Assembly (NCBI GenBank): GCA_934086815.1
Contig: CAKOIM010000001.1
Coordinates: forward strand, 1-64,000
Reading direction: 5' to 3'
DNA from: an uncultured Bacilli bacterium
GTDB taxonomy: Bacteria; Bacillota_I; Bacilli_A; RF39; UBA660
DNA: 64,000 nt
Shown: piece after piece, positions 34,783 through 43,152 of the stretch
How the letters are laid out: each line of letters begins with the position of its first letter
How positions within the stretch are numbered: position 1 is the stretch's first letter
The notes under the pieces: model-generated
What the model was told of the DNA's origin: nothing
What the model saw: the letters and a program-made list of their open reading frames with translations, nothing else
The model's database searches: none
Made by a program: the position numbers and the translations under genes

Positions 34783-35436
34783 ATGAATTATAATGAGTGT
34801 TTGATAAATTATATTAATAAATGTCCATATGACGAACCTATTTTTATAGAAGAAATTAAAGATTATTTTAAAAAAATAATTAAAGATAATTTTGAAACTA
34901 CATTTAAAAATATTTATGTATATATAAATAGACTGGTAAAAGAAAATAAGCTTTCTCAGTTTATAAAAGGTATTTATTACAAACCAATAAAAGGAAAATT
35001 TGGTAATAAGTTATTAAATGTTAATAAAGTTATTGAAAAAAAATATATTTGTGATGAAAAAGGGCAAAAGGGATATTTTACAGGAGCATATTTATTTAAT
35101 AAAATTGGTTTAACGACACAGATTCCCAAGAAAATTATAATAGTAACAAATGAATGTCCAAATGCTAATGAATATAACAACAAAAATTTGGGTGTTGCTA
35201 TAAGAAAACCTAAAATTGAAATAAATGAAGACAATTATAAATACCTTCAACTTTTAGATATATTAATTAATAAAGATGATATAAAAATAGAAGTAGATAA
35301 TGAAAAAGAAATTATATATAAATTTATTGAGGATAATAAATTAGATTTTAGAAAAATATTTGAATATGCTAATAAAATCAATAATATAAAACCAATAATT
35401 AAACTATACGAATTAGGAGGTAAAAGTGTTAAGTAA
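34783..35436 (+). CDS. AbiEi/DUF6088-like antitoxin (orphan)
   Basis: 217 residues. The N-terminal winged-helix part (about 1-65) is followed by FIKGIYYKPIKGKFG, KGYFTGAYLFNKIGLTTQIPKKIIIVTN and NLGVAIRKPKI. This is the AbiEi-like/DUF6088 pattern of type IV toxin-antitoxin antitoxins, which also act as repressors of their own operon. The promoter is strong. No intact AbiEii toxin gene follows, only a short remnant. GGAGG precedes the ATG. Confidence 0.75.
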   Translation: MNYNECLINYINKCPYDEPIFIEEIKDYFKKIIKDNFETTFKNIYVYINRLVKENKLSQFIKGIYYKPIKGKFGNKLLNVNKVIEKKYICDEKGQKGYFTGAYLFNKIGLTTQIPKKIIIVTNECPNANEYNNKNLGVAIRKPKIEINEDNYKYLQLLDILINKDDIKIEVDNEKEIIYKFIEDNKLDFRKIFEYANKINNIKPIIKLYELGGKSVK

Positions 35437-35473
35437 TGAATTGTTAGAGGAGCTTATAGTTGTTAAATATTAA
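35426..35473 (+). pseudogene. Truncated AbiEii-type toxin start (remnant)
   Basis: GGAGG and a GTG start overlap the antitoxin end by 11 bases, as in toxin-antitoxin pairs. The reading frame, MLSNELLEELIVVKY, stops after 15 codons, and the following sequence is a terminator and an unrelated gene. I read it as the first residues of a lost toxin; family identity is inference. Confidence 0.4.
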
Positions 35474-35479
35474 ATTTTT

Positions 35480-35514
35480 AAGAATAATCCCATTAGTTGG
35501 CGGCTATTCTTTTT
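35480..35514. terminator. Converging terminator, antitoxin unit and helicase gene
   Basis: AAGAATA (35480-35486) pairs with TATTCTT (35505-35511), T-rich on the right; it overlaps the end of the minus-strand helicase gene. Confidence 0.55.
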
Positions 35515-36839
35515 AATTCCTTGATAAATTGAGATTTCTTAAAAAGTGGTATGAGTAAGTAAACTTTATTTTTGCTTCTTGTTAAAGCAACATAAAATAA
35601 TCTTCTTTCTTCTGCATATAAATAACTAATGTCACTTGGGTGTAATTCTTCTATAAGTTTTGAATTTTTAAGTTTATTTGGTAAACCATATAAATCATTA
35701 GTTAAGTTTATAATAATTACATTTTCAGCTTCAAGGCCTTTTGATGCATGAATTGTTAAATATTCATTTATCTTTTTATGACTAAATTTTTTAATATCAA
35801 AGTTATTTCTTCCTAAAACGAGTAAATTTTGGTTAGATAATTTATTATATAATTTTAAGAAAGTTTTATACGGATTTATGTAGTAAATATATTCAATTGG
35901 TTTATCTAAATGTTTATTGCTTATTAAAGATTTTCTTATTTGCTTATTATTTTTCATAATAAATTTTGTGCTTATGTTAATTAATTCTTGGCTATTTCGA
36001 TAAGTGTATTTTAGCTTTAAAATTTTTGAATTAGGTATTAGCTTATTAAAGTCTAAAAATAGATTAATGTTACATCCGGAAAAATGATATATAGATTGGT
36101 AGTCATCTCCGACACAAAATAAAGTAGCATTGTTTATATCTTTTATTTTTTTTATTAAATTAAAACGAATTAGGGAAGTATCTTGAAATTCATCAACAAT
36201 AATATATTTATATTTAGTAGTTTTATTAACTATTTGAGTAGCTTTTATTATTAAATCATCTAAGTCTAAGGAATTGTTGCTTGCAAGTTCATTTTCATAA
36301 ATACAAAAAATTATATAGGTATATTTAGCTAAAAAGTTATTTATTTTAAACAGAGCTTTAAAGTTATCTTTGGTGTAGTTATTAGTCTTGTAAAGTTTAA
36401 TTAAGTTTGTAATAAGCTTTTGAAAACTATTAAATTTATAGCTTTTTAAAAATTTAAAGTAGTTACTCTCTTTAAAGTAATTTAATATTTCTTTTTTGTA
36501 TTCATCATTATTTAAACTTTGAAAAAATTCATTTATAATGTAATTTAAATATTTATCACTTACTAAATTGTAATTTATCTTATTAAGATCAAGTATTTCT
36601 ATGGCTAGTTTGTGAAACGTAGTAATATTTACGTTAGAAGTTATTTTTTTCTTTAAATCATTTACACTTTTGTTTGTAAAAGATAAGACTAATATTTCTT
36701 TCGGATTAACGTAATTATTTTCGATTAAATATTTAATTTTTTGAACAATAGTAAATGTTTTACCCGCTCCAGCACCGGCGATAAGTAATATATTAGAACT
36801 ATCCTTTATTGCTTTTAATTGATATTTATCTGGTTTCAT
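35493..36839 (-). CDS. UvrD/Rep-like superfamily 1 helicase, compact form
   Basis: 448 residues, much shorter than UvrD or PcrA (about 720). Motif I is GAGAGKT, Ia LSFTNKSV, II DEFQDTS, III VGDDYQSIYHFSG, V YLTIHASKGLEAENVI, and VI EERRLFYVALTRSK. All core motifs are present, so it looks active; the 2B domain and C-terminal parts are reduced. Likely DNA repair or plasmid/phage conflict related; specific role unknown. The first Met is at 36839 with a weak ribosome site. Confidence 0.85.
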   Translation of the reverse strand: MKPDKYQLKAIKDSSNILLIAGAGAGKTFTIVQKIKYLIENNYVNPKEILVLSFTNKSVNDLKKKITSNVNITTFHKLAIEILDLNKINYNLVSDKYLNYIINEFFQSLNNDEYKKEILNYFKESNYFKFLKSYKFNSFQKLITNLIKLYKTNNYTKDNFKALFKINNFLAKYTYIIFCIYENELASNNSLDLDDLIIKATQIVNKTTKYKYIIVDEFQDTSLIRFNLIKKIKDINNATLFCVGDDYQSIYHFSGCNINLFLDFNKLIPNSKILKLKYTYRNSQELINISTKFIMKNNKQIRKSLISNKHLDKPIEYIYYINPYKTFLKLYNKLSNQNLLVLGRNNFDIKKFSHKKINEYLTIHASKGLEAENVIIINLTNDLYGLPNKLKNSKLIEELHPSDISYLYAEERRLFYVALTRSKNKVYLLIPLFKKSQFIKELKRIAAN

Positions 36840-36926
36840 AATGTGTTTTTTGTTTTATCCCAACTCCATTTTATCATATTGCAAAACAAAATAGAATATT
36901 TTATAATAAGTAAACGAGGGATAAAA

Positions 36927-38069
36927 ATGAAATATGAAACTAAATTAGAAATAGATTTAAGAAAAATTAAAAATAATACAAAGCTATTATGTAAAAGTTA
37001 TAGCGATTATACATATAAAATGGTAGATTTAAGAGATAATGCCCATGGACTAGGTTTTAAAATAATTAATACAATGAATGATAATGGCATTAATTATTGT
37101 TTAGTTGGTTCGATTAAAGATGCTTTAGAAATACGAAAATTTAATAAAAAAATAAATATTTTAGTTAATTATTATGTAGATGAAGAAGAAATTTATGATT
37201 GTATAAATAATAATATAACTATCACTATTTTTAATGAACAATGTTTAGATTTATTGCTTAAATTAAATATTAAAGATAAATTAAAAGTTCATGTATTAGT
37301 TAATAATGGGTCTAATCTTTTAGGGGTTAATGATAATTTAGAATTAAAAAATATAGTTGATAAAATTAATGCTCATAATTATATAGAATTAGAGGGAATA
37401 TATACGGATATTACTACTCTTGGCATAGAAGATGAATATTTCTATAATCAAGTTAATGCTTTTTATCAAATTGCTAATAATTATTTTGATTGTAATTTAA
37501 TAATTCATTTTAATGAATCTTTAATGTATCACCATAAAATAAGTTATGTAAATGGTATTCGTTTTGATTTATCTATCTTAGGTATAGAAGAAAATATTGA
37601 AGATGACTTTTTTACTAATATGAAAATTAAAAATATTCAAAAAAAATATAATGATTTAGAATTTCCTAATATAGATTTAGAATTAGTTTTTAATATAACT
37701 AGTGAAGTAATGGATGTAAAAAAAGTTACAAAAGGTTCTATTGTGGGTAGAAGTTATGTAGCAAAAGATGATATGTATGTAGCTATTATTCCAATTGGCC
37801 ATAAAGATGGTATTACAAAAGCTATTAAATATGTTGGTATTAATAATTATAAAAGAAATATTTTAGCGGATGAAATAGATAAAATTATTGTTGAAGTATC
37901 TAATGATGTTCGAATAAAAGATAAAGTGTACATCTTAAATGAAGAAAGAGGAATATATGACTTTTTATCACTTTTAAAAACTAATAGATATTATTTAATG
38001 AGTGTTTTAAATAGAAATTTAAAAAGAATATATATAAATGAAGAAGAAAATAGTGATTCAATTCTTTAG
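36927..38069 (+). CDS. Alanine-racemase-like protein without catalytic Lys
   Basis: 380 residues with fold-type III layout. At the PLP site, where Alr has VKANAYGHG, this has LRDNAHGLG: Lys becomes Arg and Tyr becomes His. Later PIGYADGY reads PIGHKDGI, and the second catalytic Tyr/MDQ region is not recognisable. It keeps the overall length. It should not be a working racemase (inference) and may bind PLP differently or have lost it. GAGGG precedes the ATG; upstream in-frame codons belong to the intergenic region. Confidence 0.75.
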   Translation: MKYETKLEIDLRKIKNNTKLLCKSYSDYTYKMVDLRDNAHGLGFKIINTMNDNGINYCLVGSIKDALEIRKFNKKINILVNYYVDEEEIYDCINNNITITIFNEQCLDLLLKLNIKDKLKVHVLVNNGSNLLGVNDNLELKNIVDKINAHNYIELEGIYTDITTLGIEDEYFYNQVNAFYQIANNYFDCNLIIHFNESLMYHHKISYVNGIRFDLSILGIEENIEDDFFTNMKIKNIQKKYNDLEFPNIDLELVFNITSEVMDVKKVTKGSIVGRSYVAKDDMYVAIIPIGHKDGITKAIKYVGINNYKRNILADEIDKIIVEVSNDVRIKDKVYILNEERGIYDFLSLLKTNRYYLMSVLNRNLKRIYINEEENSDSIL

Positions 38070-38091
38070 TTAGTGTATACTAACTTTTTTT
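38068..38091 (+). terminator. Terminator of the Alr-like gene
   Basis: AGTTAGT, loop GTAT, ACTAACT, T6. Confidence 0.8.
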
Positions 38092-38099
38092 GATTTTAA

Positions 38100-38128
38100 T
38101 TGTTTGTGATTTAAAAGTATGCTACAAT
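38100..38128 (+). promoter_or_regulatory. Promoter of variable surface gene B
   Basis: TTGTTT, 17 bases, TACAAT. Confidence 0.6.
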
Positions 38129-38149
38129 AAAAAAGAATAGAGGTTGCAA

Positions 38150-39676
38150 ATGAAAAATAAAAAAACTTATTTAATTATAATTGTAATTTTACTTGCCTTA
38201 GTTGTCGTTGGAGTTACTTTTGCATTTTTTCAAGCTCAAGGGGATAAAAATGCAAGTGCTAATGTAAATGTTAAAACTGAAGATATGGACTCTTTAGTAT
38301 TTTCTGTTGGAGATAAAATAAATGTATCAGCTAACCAATTTGATTTCGGTAGTAAAGCAGGAAATAAAGTTGGTTCAACTTATGCAAAAGCTACATTAAA
38401 AACAAGCAAAAGTGCGACGGCTAATTATTATGTTTATTTAAATATAGAAACTAATGATTTTGAGTATACAACAGATAATAAAACTGCGGAATTAATATTA
38501 ACTGTAACAGATCCATCTGGTAATGAATTAACAGAGATAAATGGTCTAAATTATGTTACTGTAAATGATATAAAGGGGTTTGATGTAACAGAAGCAAGTG
38601 GATTAATAAAACTTGTGAATAATCGTGAAATAACTTCGACCGGTATAAAAGAAGAAACTTGGAATGTTACATTAACTTTCATAAATTTAGATAGTGATCA
38701 AGCTAAAAATGCTAAAAAAACTTTTAAAGCTACTTTAGATATTACAAAAGAAGTAAAAAGAGAAAGTGTTGCAACTTTATGTAAAAATAGAACTTTAAGT
38801 GACTGTGTTATCGCTTTATATGAACAAGGAGATAATAATATTTATTATCATAATAGCGCCTTAAATAATGGGGCAGGTGATAATTCTTATAGATTTTCTG
38901 GTTCAAGTGACACCACAAATAACTTTGTATGTTTCGGATATGATTCAACGGATGGTACATGTCCAACAGATAATTTGTATAGAATAATTGGTGTATTTGA
39001 TGGAGAAGTAAAACTTATAAAGTATGATTATGCTAAATCAACATTGCTCGGAACAGATGGGGATTATGGACAAACATATCAAGCAGCTGGATATGGCGGA
39101 ACTAATGAAGGTCAAAATTCTACATCTGAAATTGGGGGATATTATTGGAATAGAAATGGTACAAATACATGGAGTGAAAGCCAACTAAATACGGTTAATT
39201 TAAATAAGAATTATATAAATAATATCGGAACAAAATGGTCAGAAAAAATATCAGACCATATATGGAAAGTTGGAGGAAACACTTGGGATAATATATATAA
39301 CCAAACAGCTCCAACTGCATATCAAAATGAAATAAATAATTCAGACCCAAATAAAACTGTAAATGCAAAAGTAGGATTAATGTATGTTAGTGACTATGGA
39401 TATGCAGCATCATCTAGTTCATGGTCTACATTATTAAAAAGTTATAATAATGTTATAACAAATAATTGGATGTATATGGGACTTATTGAATGGACATTGG
39501 TGCCACGGACGGACTATTCGAATCGTGCTTTCGGTGTGGATCCCACAGGCTACTTGAATAGCTATATTGTTCGTTCTTACACGGTCGGCGTGCGCCCAGT
39601 TTTTTACTTAACAACTGATACATCATATAAAACTGGAAATGGGACAATTTCTTCACCAATAATTATAAATCTTTAA
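38150..39676 (+). CDS. Surface protein with DUF6273-like domain and variable core (copy B)
   Basis: 508 residues. A signal-anchor start (about 5-25, ending VGVTFAFFQA) is followed by a TasA/camelysin-like beta domain (about 30-205) not found in copies A and C. Then comes the shared large domain: NSYRFSG, FVCFGYDSTDGTCPTDNLYRIIG and VGLMYVSDYGYAASSSSWSTL. It ends in WTLVPRTD, a variable core, VGVRPVFYL and a GNGTISSPIII tail. The core (39492-39601) is 58 G+C in 110 bases by hand count. ATG 38150 is chosen over the TTG at 38144, which overlaps the AGAGG site. Confidence 0.75.
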   Translation: MKNKKTYLIIIVILLALVVVGVTFAFFQAQGDKNASANVNVKTEDMDSLVFSVGDKINVSANQFDFGSKAGNKVGSTYAKATLKTSKSATANYYVYLNIETNDFEYTTDNKTAELILTVTDPSGNELTEINGLNYVTVNDIKGFDVTEASGLIKLVNNREITSTGIKEETWNVTLTFINLDSDQAKNAKKTFKATLDITKEVKRESVATLCKNRTLSDCVIALYEQGDNNIYYHNSALNNGAGDNSYRFSGSSDTTNNFVCFGYDSTDGTCPTDNLYRIIGVFDGEVKLIKYDYAKSTLLGTDGDYGQTYQAAGYGGTNEGQNSTSEIGGYYWNRNGTNTWSESQLNTVNLNKNYINNIGTKWSEKISDHIWKVGGNTWDNIYNQTAPTAYQNEINNSDPNKTVNAKVGLMYVSDYGYAASSSSWSTLLKSYNNVITNNWMYMGLIEWTLVPRTDYSNRAFGVDPTGYLNSYIVRSYTVGVRPVFYLTTDTSYKTGNGTISSPIIINL

Positions 39677-39718
39677 ATATTTTAAATAAATTAAGCATAT
39701 AATAAATAAAAAGTAAGT

Positions 39719-39747
39719 AAAGCACTTGTAAAATGAGTGCTTTTTTG
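39719..39747 (+). terminator. Terminator after surface gene B
   Basis: AAAGCACT and AGTGCTTT with T6; it overlaps the rpsB promoter. Confidence 0.8.
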
Positions 39748-39754
39748 GTAGAAT
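39726..39754 (+). promoter_or_regulatory. Promoter of rpsB-tsf and long leader
   Basis: TTGTAA, 17 bases, TAGAAT. A leader of about 110 bases up to 39871 is a possible autoregulatory site; I see no clear fold. Confidence 0.5.
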
Positions 39755-39870
39755 TTAAAGTGCTGTAAATGCAAAAAAATAATCATTGTTATGGATTAGT
39801 TTAACGAGTGCCGAAGAGGTGTTAAATTAAGTTGAAGTAGCAAGAAGATAAACGAAGGAGGGAATAATTT

Positions 39871-40794
39871 ATGGCAGTAGTTTCTATGAGTTATTTATTA
39901 GAAGCTGGAGTTCATTTTGGACATCAAACTAAAAGATGGAATCCAAAAATGAAAGAATACATTTTTACATCTAGAGATGATATTTACATTATCGACTTAG
40001 AAAAAACAAAAGCATGTTTAGAAGTTGCTTATGAAGCAGCTAAAAATATTGCAAGTAATGGAGGAAAGTTCTTATTTGTTGGAACTAGAAAACATGCTCA
40101 AGAAGTATGTTTAGAAGAAGCAACAAGAAGTAATTCTTACTATGTTACTGAAAGATGGTTAGGTGGAACACTTACAAACTTTAGAACAATTAGAAGAAGA
40201 GTTAAAAGACTTGAAGAAATTGAAGAAATGGAAAAAAATGGAACTTTTGATTTACTTCCTAAAAAAGAAGTTATTGGTCTTAAAAAAGAATATGAAAAAT
40301 TAAATAAAGTTCTATGTGGAATTCGTGCGATGGATAAACTTCCTCAAGCATTAATTATTGTAGATCCTAAAAAGGAATATAATGCTATTAAGGAAGCAAG
40401 AAAGTTAAATATTCCAGTATTTGGAGTAGTTGATACTAATTGTGATCCTGACGACGTTGATTATGTAATTCCAGGAAATGATGATGCTGTACGTTCAATT
40501 AAAGTAATGCTTGGTGTATTAACAAATGCTATTTGTGAAGCACAAGAACTACCTTTAGAAGATTATGTTACTGAAGAAGATAAAAAAGATACAGTAAAGG
40601 AATCTAAAAAAGAAGAAGTTAAAGAAACAGTTAAAGTTGATGAAACTGTATTAGAAGAATTAAAAGAAATGGAAAAAGCTGATGAGTTAGAAAGTAAAAC
40701 ATTAGCAGACCTTAAAAAAATGGCTAAAGAAGCTGGAATTAAAGGTTATTCAACTATGAAAAAAGATGAATTAGTTGCAAAACTAAGTGAATAA
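39871..40794 (+). CDS. rpsB: Ribosomal protein S2 with an added Rho-N/SAP-like domain
   Basis: 307 residues against about 235-260 usual. Residues 1-230 are S2 (VHFGHQTKRWNPKMKEYIF, WLGGTLTNFRTIRRRV, NIPVFGVVDTNCDPDDVDYVIPGNDDAVRSI). A charged linker (about 235-270) leads to a C-terminal helical domain, ESKTLADLKKMAKEAGIKG and STMKKDELVAKL, almost the same as in L20 (rplT). GGAGG precedes the ATG. tsf follows as usual. Confidence 0.95.
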   Translation: MAVVSMSYLLEAGVHFGHQTKRWNPKMKEYIFTSRDDIYIIDLEKTKACLEVAYEAAKNIASNGGKFLFVGTRKHAQEVCLEEATRSNSYYVTERWLGGTLTNFRTIRRRVKRLEEIEEMEKNGTFDLLPKKEVIGLKKEYEKLNKVLCGIRAMDKLPQALIIVDPKKEYNAIKEARKLNIPVFGVVDTNCDPDDVDYVIPGNDDAVRSIKVMLGVLTNAICEAQELPLEDYVTEEDKKDTVKESKKEEVKETVKVDETVLEELKEMEKADELESKTLADLKKMAKEAGIKGYSTMKKDELVAKLSE

Positions 40795-40804
40795 GGAGGA
40801 TATT

Positions 40805-41683
40805 ATGGAAGTTACTGCAAGTATGGTTAAAGACCTAAGAGAACAAACTGGAGCAGGGATGTTAGATTGTAAAAAAGCTTTAACAGAAACCAATGGTAAT
40901 ATGGAAGAAGCGATTAATTATTTAAGAGAAAAAGGTATTGCTAAATCTGCTAAAAAAGAATCTAGAATTGCTGCGGAAGGTCTTGCAAATATTTATGTTG
41001 AAGGAAATAAAGCTGTTATACTAGAAGTTAATAGTGAAACAGATTTCGTTAGTAAAAATGAAGAATTTAGAAAAATGCTTGATACAATTGGAAACGCTTT
41101 AGTAAAAAGTGATGTTAAAACAGTTGATGAAGCAAAAGAATTAGAAACTGATGGATGTACTATTGGTGAATTAATAATTAATAAAACAGCTACAATTGGT
41201 GAAAAATTATCTTTAAGAAGATTTGAAATTTTAGAAAAACAAGATGATGAAGCATTCGGAGCGTATATTCATATGGGTGGAAAAATTGCTGCCTTAACTC
41301 TTGTTAAGGGTGCAAATGCTGAGGTAGCTAAAGATGTATCAATGCAAGCTGCAGCTATGAAACCATTATATGTTTTTCCTAGTGAAGTTCCAGCAGATGT
41401 TTTAGAAAACGAAAGAACTGTTTTAAAAGAACAAGCTATGAATGAAGGAAAACCTCAAGATATAGCTGAAAAAATGGTTGAAGGAAGAATTAAAAAATTC
41501 TATAAAGAAATTTGTCTTGCTGAACAACCATTCATTAAAGATGGAGATATAAGTGTTTCTAAATTTGTTGAAAACAATGGTGGTGAAATAATTAAGATGG
41601 TTCGTTATGAAGTTGGTGAAGGTATGGAAAAAAGAAATGATAACTTTGCTGAAGAAGTAATGAATCAAGTAAATGGAAACTAA
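40805..41683 (+). CDS. tsf: Elongation factor Ts
   Basis: 292 residues: VKDLREQTGAGMLDCKKALTE (UBA-like), NSETDFVSKNEEF and the dimerisation part. It recycles EF-Tu-GDP. GGAGG decides ATG 40805; an earlier in-frame ATG at 40787 overlaps rpsB. Confidence 0.95.
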   Translation: MEVTASMVKDLREQTGAGMLDCKKALTETNGNMEEAINYLREKGIAKSAKKESRIAAEGLANIYVEGNKAVILEVNSETDFVSKNEEFRKMLDTIGNALVKSDVKTVDEAKELETDGCTIGELIINKTATIGEKLSLRRFEILEKQDDEAFGAYIHMGGKIAALTLVKGANAEVAKDVSMQAAAMKPLYVFPSEVPADVLENERTVLKEQAMNEGKPQDIAEKMVEGRIKKFYKEICLAEQPFIKDGDISVSKFVENNGGEIIKMVRYEVGEGMEKRNDNFAEEVMNQVNGN

Positions 41684-41707
41684 GCAACTAAATTGTTGCT
41701 TTTTTTC
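41683..41707 (+). terminator. Terminator of rpsB-tsf
   Basis: AGCAAC, loop TAAATT, GTTGCT, T7. Confidence 0.85.
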
Positions 41708-41747
41708 ATGCTTTTTGTTATTCTTGATATAGAATAGGAGTGATAAA

Positions 41748-42491
41748 ATGAATAGAGGTAAGTCAATATTAGGTGTATTAATTGTTATTTTATTAGTTGT
41801 ACTAACTTGTGGAGGAAGTTATTATTTAGGAACAAAGATGAATAAATCTTCATGTGAAATAGAAAAAGAAGATAAAATTAGTGAGAAAGAAGAAGATATA
41901 AAAGAATTTTTTATACCAGAAAAGAATTGGGATTTAAATACAGTTTTATATAATTATATTAATAGTAATAGTAAAAACTTTGAAAAATATATAAAGAATA
42001 TGCCTAATAGTCATAAAGTACTTCTTGGGGGAGCAGGTACTCTAACGGAAATAAAACAAAACTTAATCAAGCTTTTTGGTAGTGATTTAAATGTTGTTGG
42101 TGAAGATTTTAATACTAGTGGTGGATTACATTATAAATATGATTCTAGTACAGAAAGTTTTTCTTTAGTAGATGAATTTGGAAACGATTCTAATGAACTC
42201 GGGAGTGTATCAGTTTATAATTATAAGTTAGATAGTTTAAAACAAACAAAAGATAATGTAGTACTTACTTATTATGGTTTGTACTTAGATAGTAGTGCAT
42301 TAGGAAACGATCTTTTAACAAACAATAAAAATATTAAACGTTATAGCCACGATTTTGAAGAAGATGGAATATCAGATGAAATATATTTTGAAAATATTTT
42401 TCATAAAAATAAAAATAATTTCTTTAAATTTGTTTACACTTACAAGCTAGCAAATGGTAAATATGTGTTAGTTGATTTTAAACAAGAATAA
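41748..42491 (+). CDS. Hypothetical membrane-anchored protein
   Basis: 247 residues. One N-terminal membrane helix (about 8-28) is followed by an acidic linker, then a beta/helix domain. No family recognised. Its helix contains LTCGGSYYLGTK; the Cys could suggest a lipoprotein-like motif, but it does not fit a lipobox well. AGGAGTG precedes the ATG. Confidence 0.6.
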   Translation: MNRGKSILGVLIVILLVVLTCGGSYYLGTKMNKSSCEIEKEDKISEKEEDIKEFFIPEKNWDLNTVLYNYINSNSKNFEKYIKNMPNSHKVLLGGAGTLTEIKQNLIKLFGSDLNVVGEDFNTSGGLHYKYDSSTESFSLVDEFGNDSNELGSVSVYNYKLDSLKQTKDNVVLTYYGLYLDSSALGNDLLTNNKNIKRYSHDFEEDGISDEIYFENIFHKNKNNFFKFVYTYKLANGKYVLVDFKQE

Positions 42492-42543
42492 TAATATTTC
42501 TAAAATACAAATATTATGATAGAATTAAATTAAGGAGGATATT

Positions 42544-43095
42544 ATGAAGTGGTGGATTATATTAATTATAGTAGTAGTTCTTATTGTACTTTGGGGTGTT
42601 AGTGTTTATAACTCATTAAAAATACTTAAAAATAGAGTTAAAAATCAATGGGCTCAAATAGATGTTCAATTAAAAAGAAGATTTGATTTAATACCAAATT
42701 TAGTAGAAACTGTAAAAGGCTATACTAAACATGAATCTGAAACATTAGAAGCTGTAATTAAAGCTAGAAATAGTTATGTTTCTGCAAACGTACCGGAAGA
42801 ACAAATGAAAGCTTGCGGAGAATTATCTCAAGCAATATCAAAATTATTTGCTTTGACTGAAAGTTATCCGGATTTAAAAGCTAATACTAATTTTCAAGAT
42901 TTACAAAAAGAATTAACAGAAACTGAAAGTAAAATAGCTAGTGCAAGACAATTTTATAATGATACAGTTATGATTTATAATAATAAAATAGAAACTGTGC
43001 CAAGTAATATAATTGCAGGGCTATTTAAATTTAAACCAGAAGCATTTTTTGAAGCTTTAGAAACTGAAAGAAATAATGTTGAAGTTAAGTTTTAA
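42544..43095 (+). CDS. lemA: LemA family protein
   Basis: 183 residues: an N-terminal membrane helix (about 3-20), then NRVKNQWAQIDVQLKRRFDLIPNLVETVKGY and SKIASARQFYNDTVMIYNNKIETVPSNIIAG. It is usually paired with DUF2207 proteins as here. Function unclear. Confidence 0.92.
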   Translation: MKWWIILIIVVVLIVLWGVSVYNSLKILKNRVKNQWAQIDVQLKRRFDLIPNLVETVKGYTKHESETLEAVIKARNSYVSANVPEEQMKACGELSQAISKLFALTESYPDLKANTNFQDLQKELTETESKIASARQFYNDTVMIYNNKIETVPSNIIAGLFKFKPEAFFEALETERNNVEVKF

Positions 43096-43117
43096 GACGT
43101 GTTAAACGTCTTTTTCT
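43094..43117 (+). terminator. Weak hairpin between lemA and the DUF2207 gene
   Basis: AAGACGT, GTTAA, ACGTCTT, TTT. It probably reduces rather than stops transcription. Confidence 0.5.
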
Positions 43118-43152
43118 ATAAAAATGTTATATATATGAGAGGATTTGAGAAA

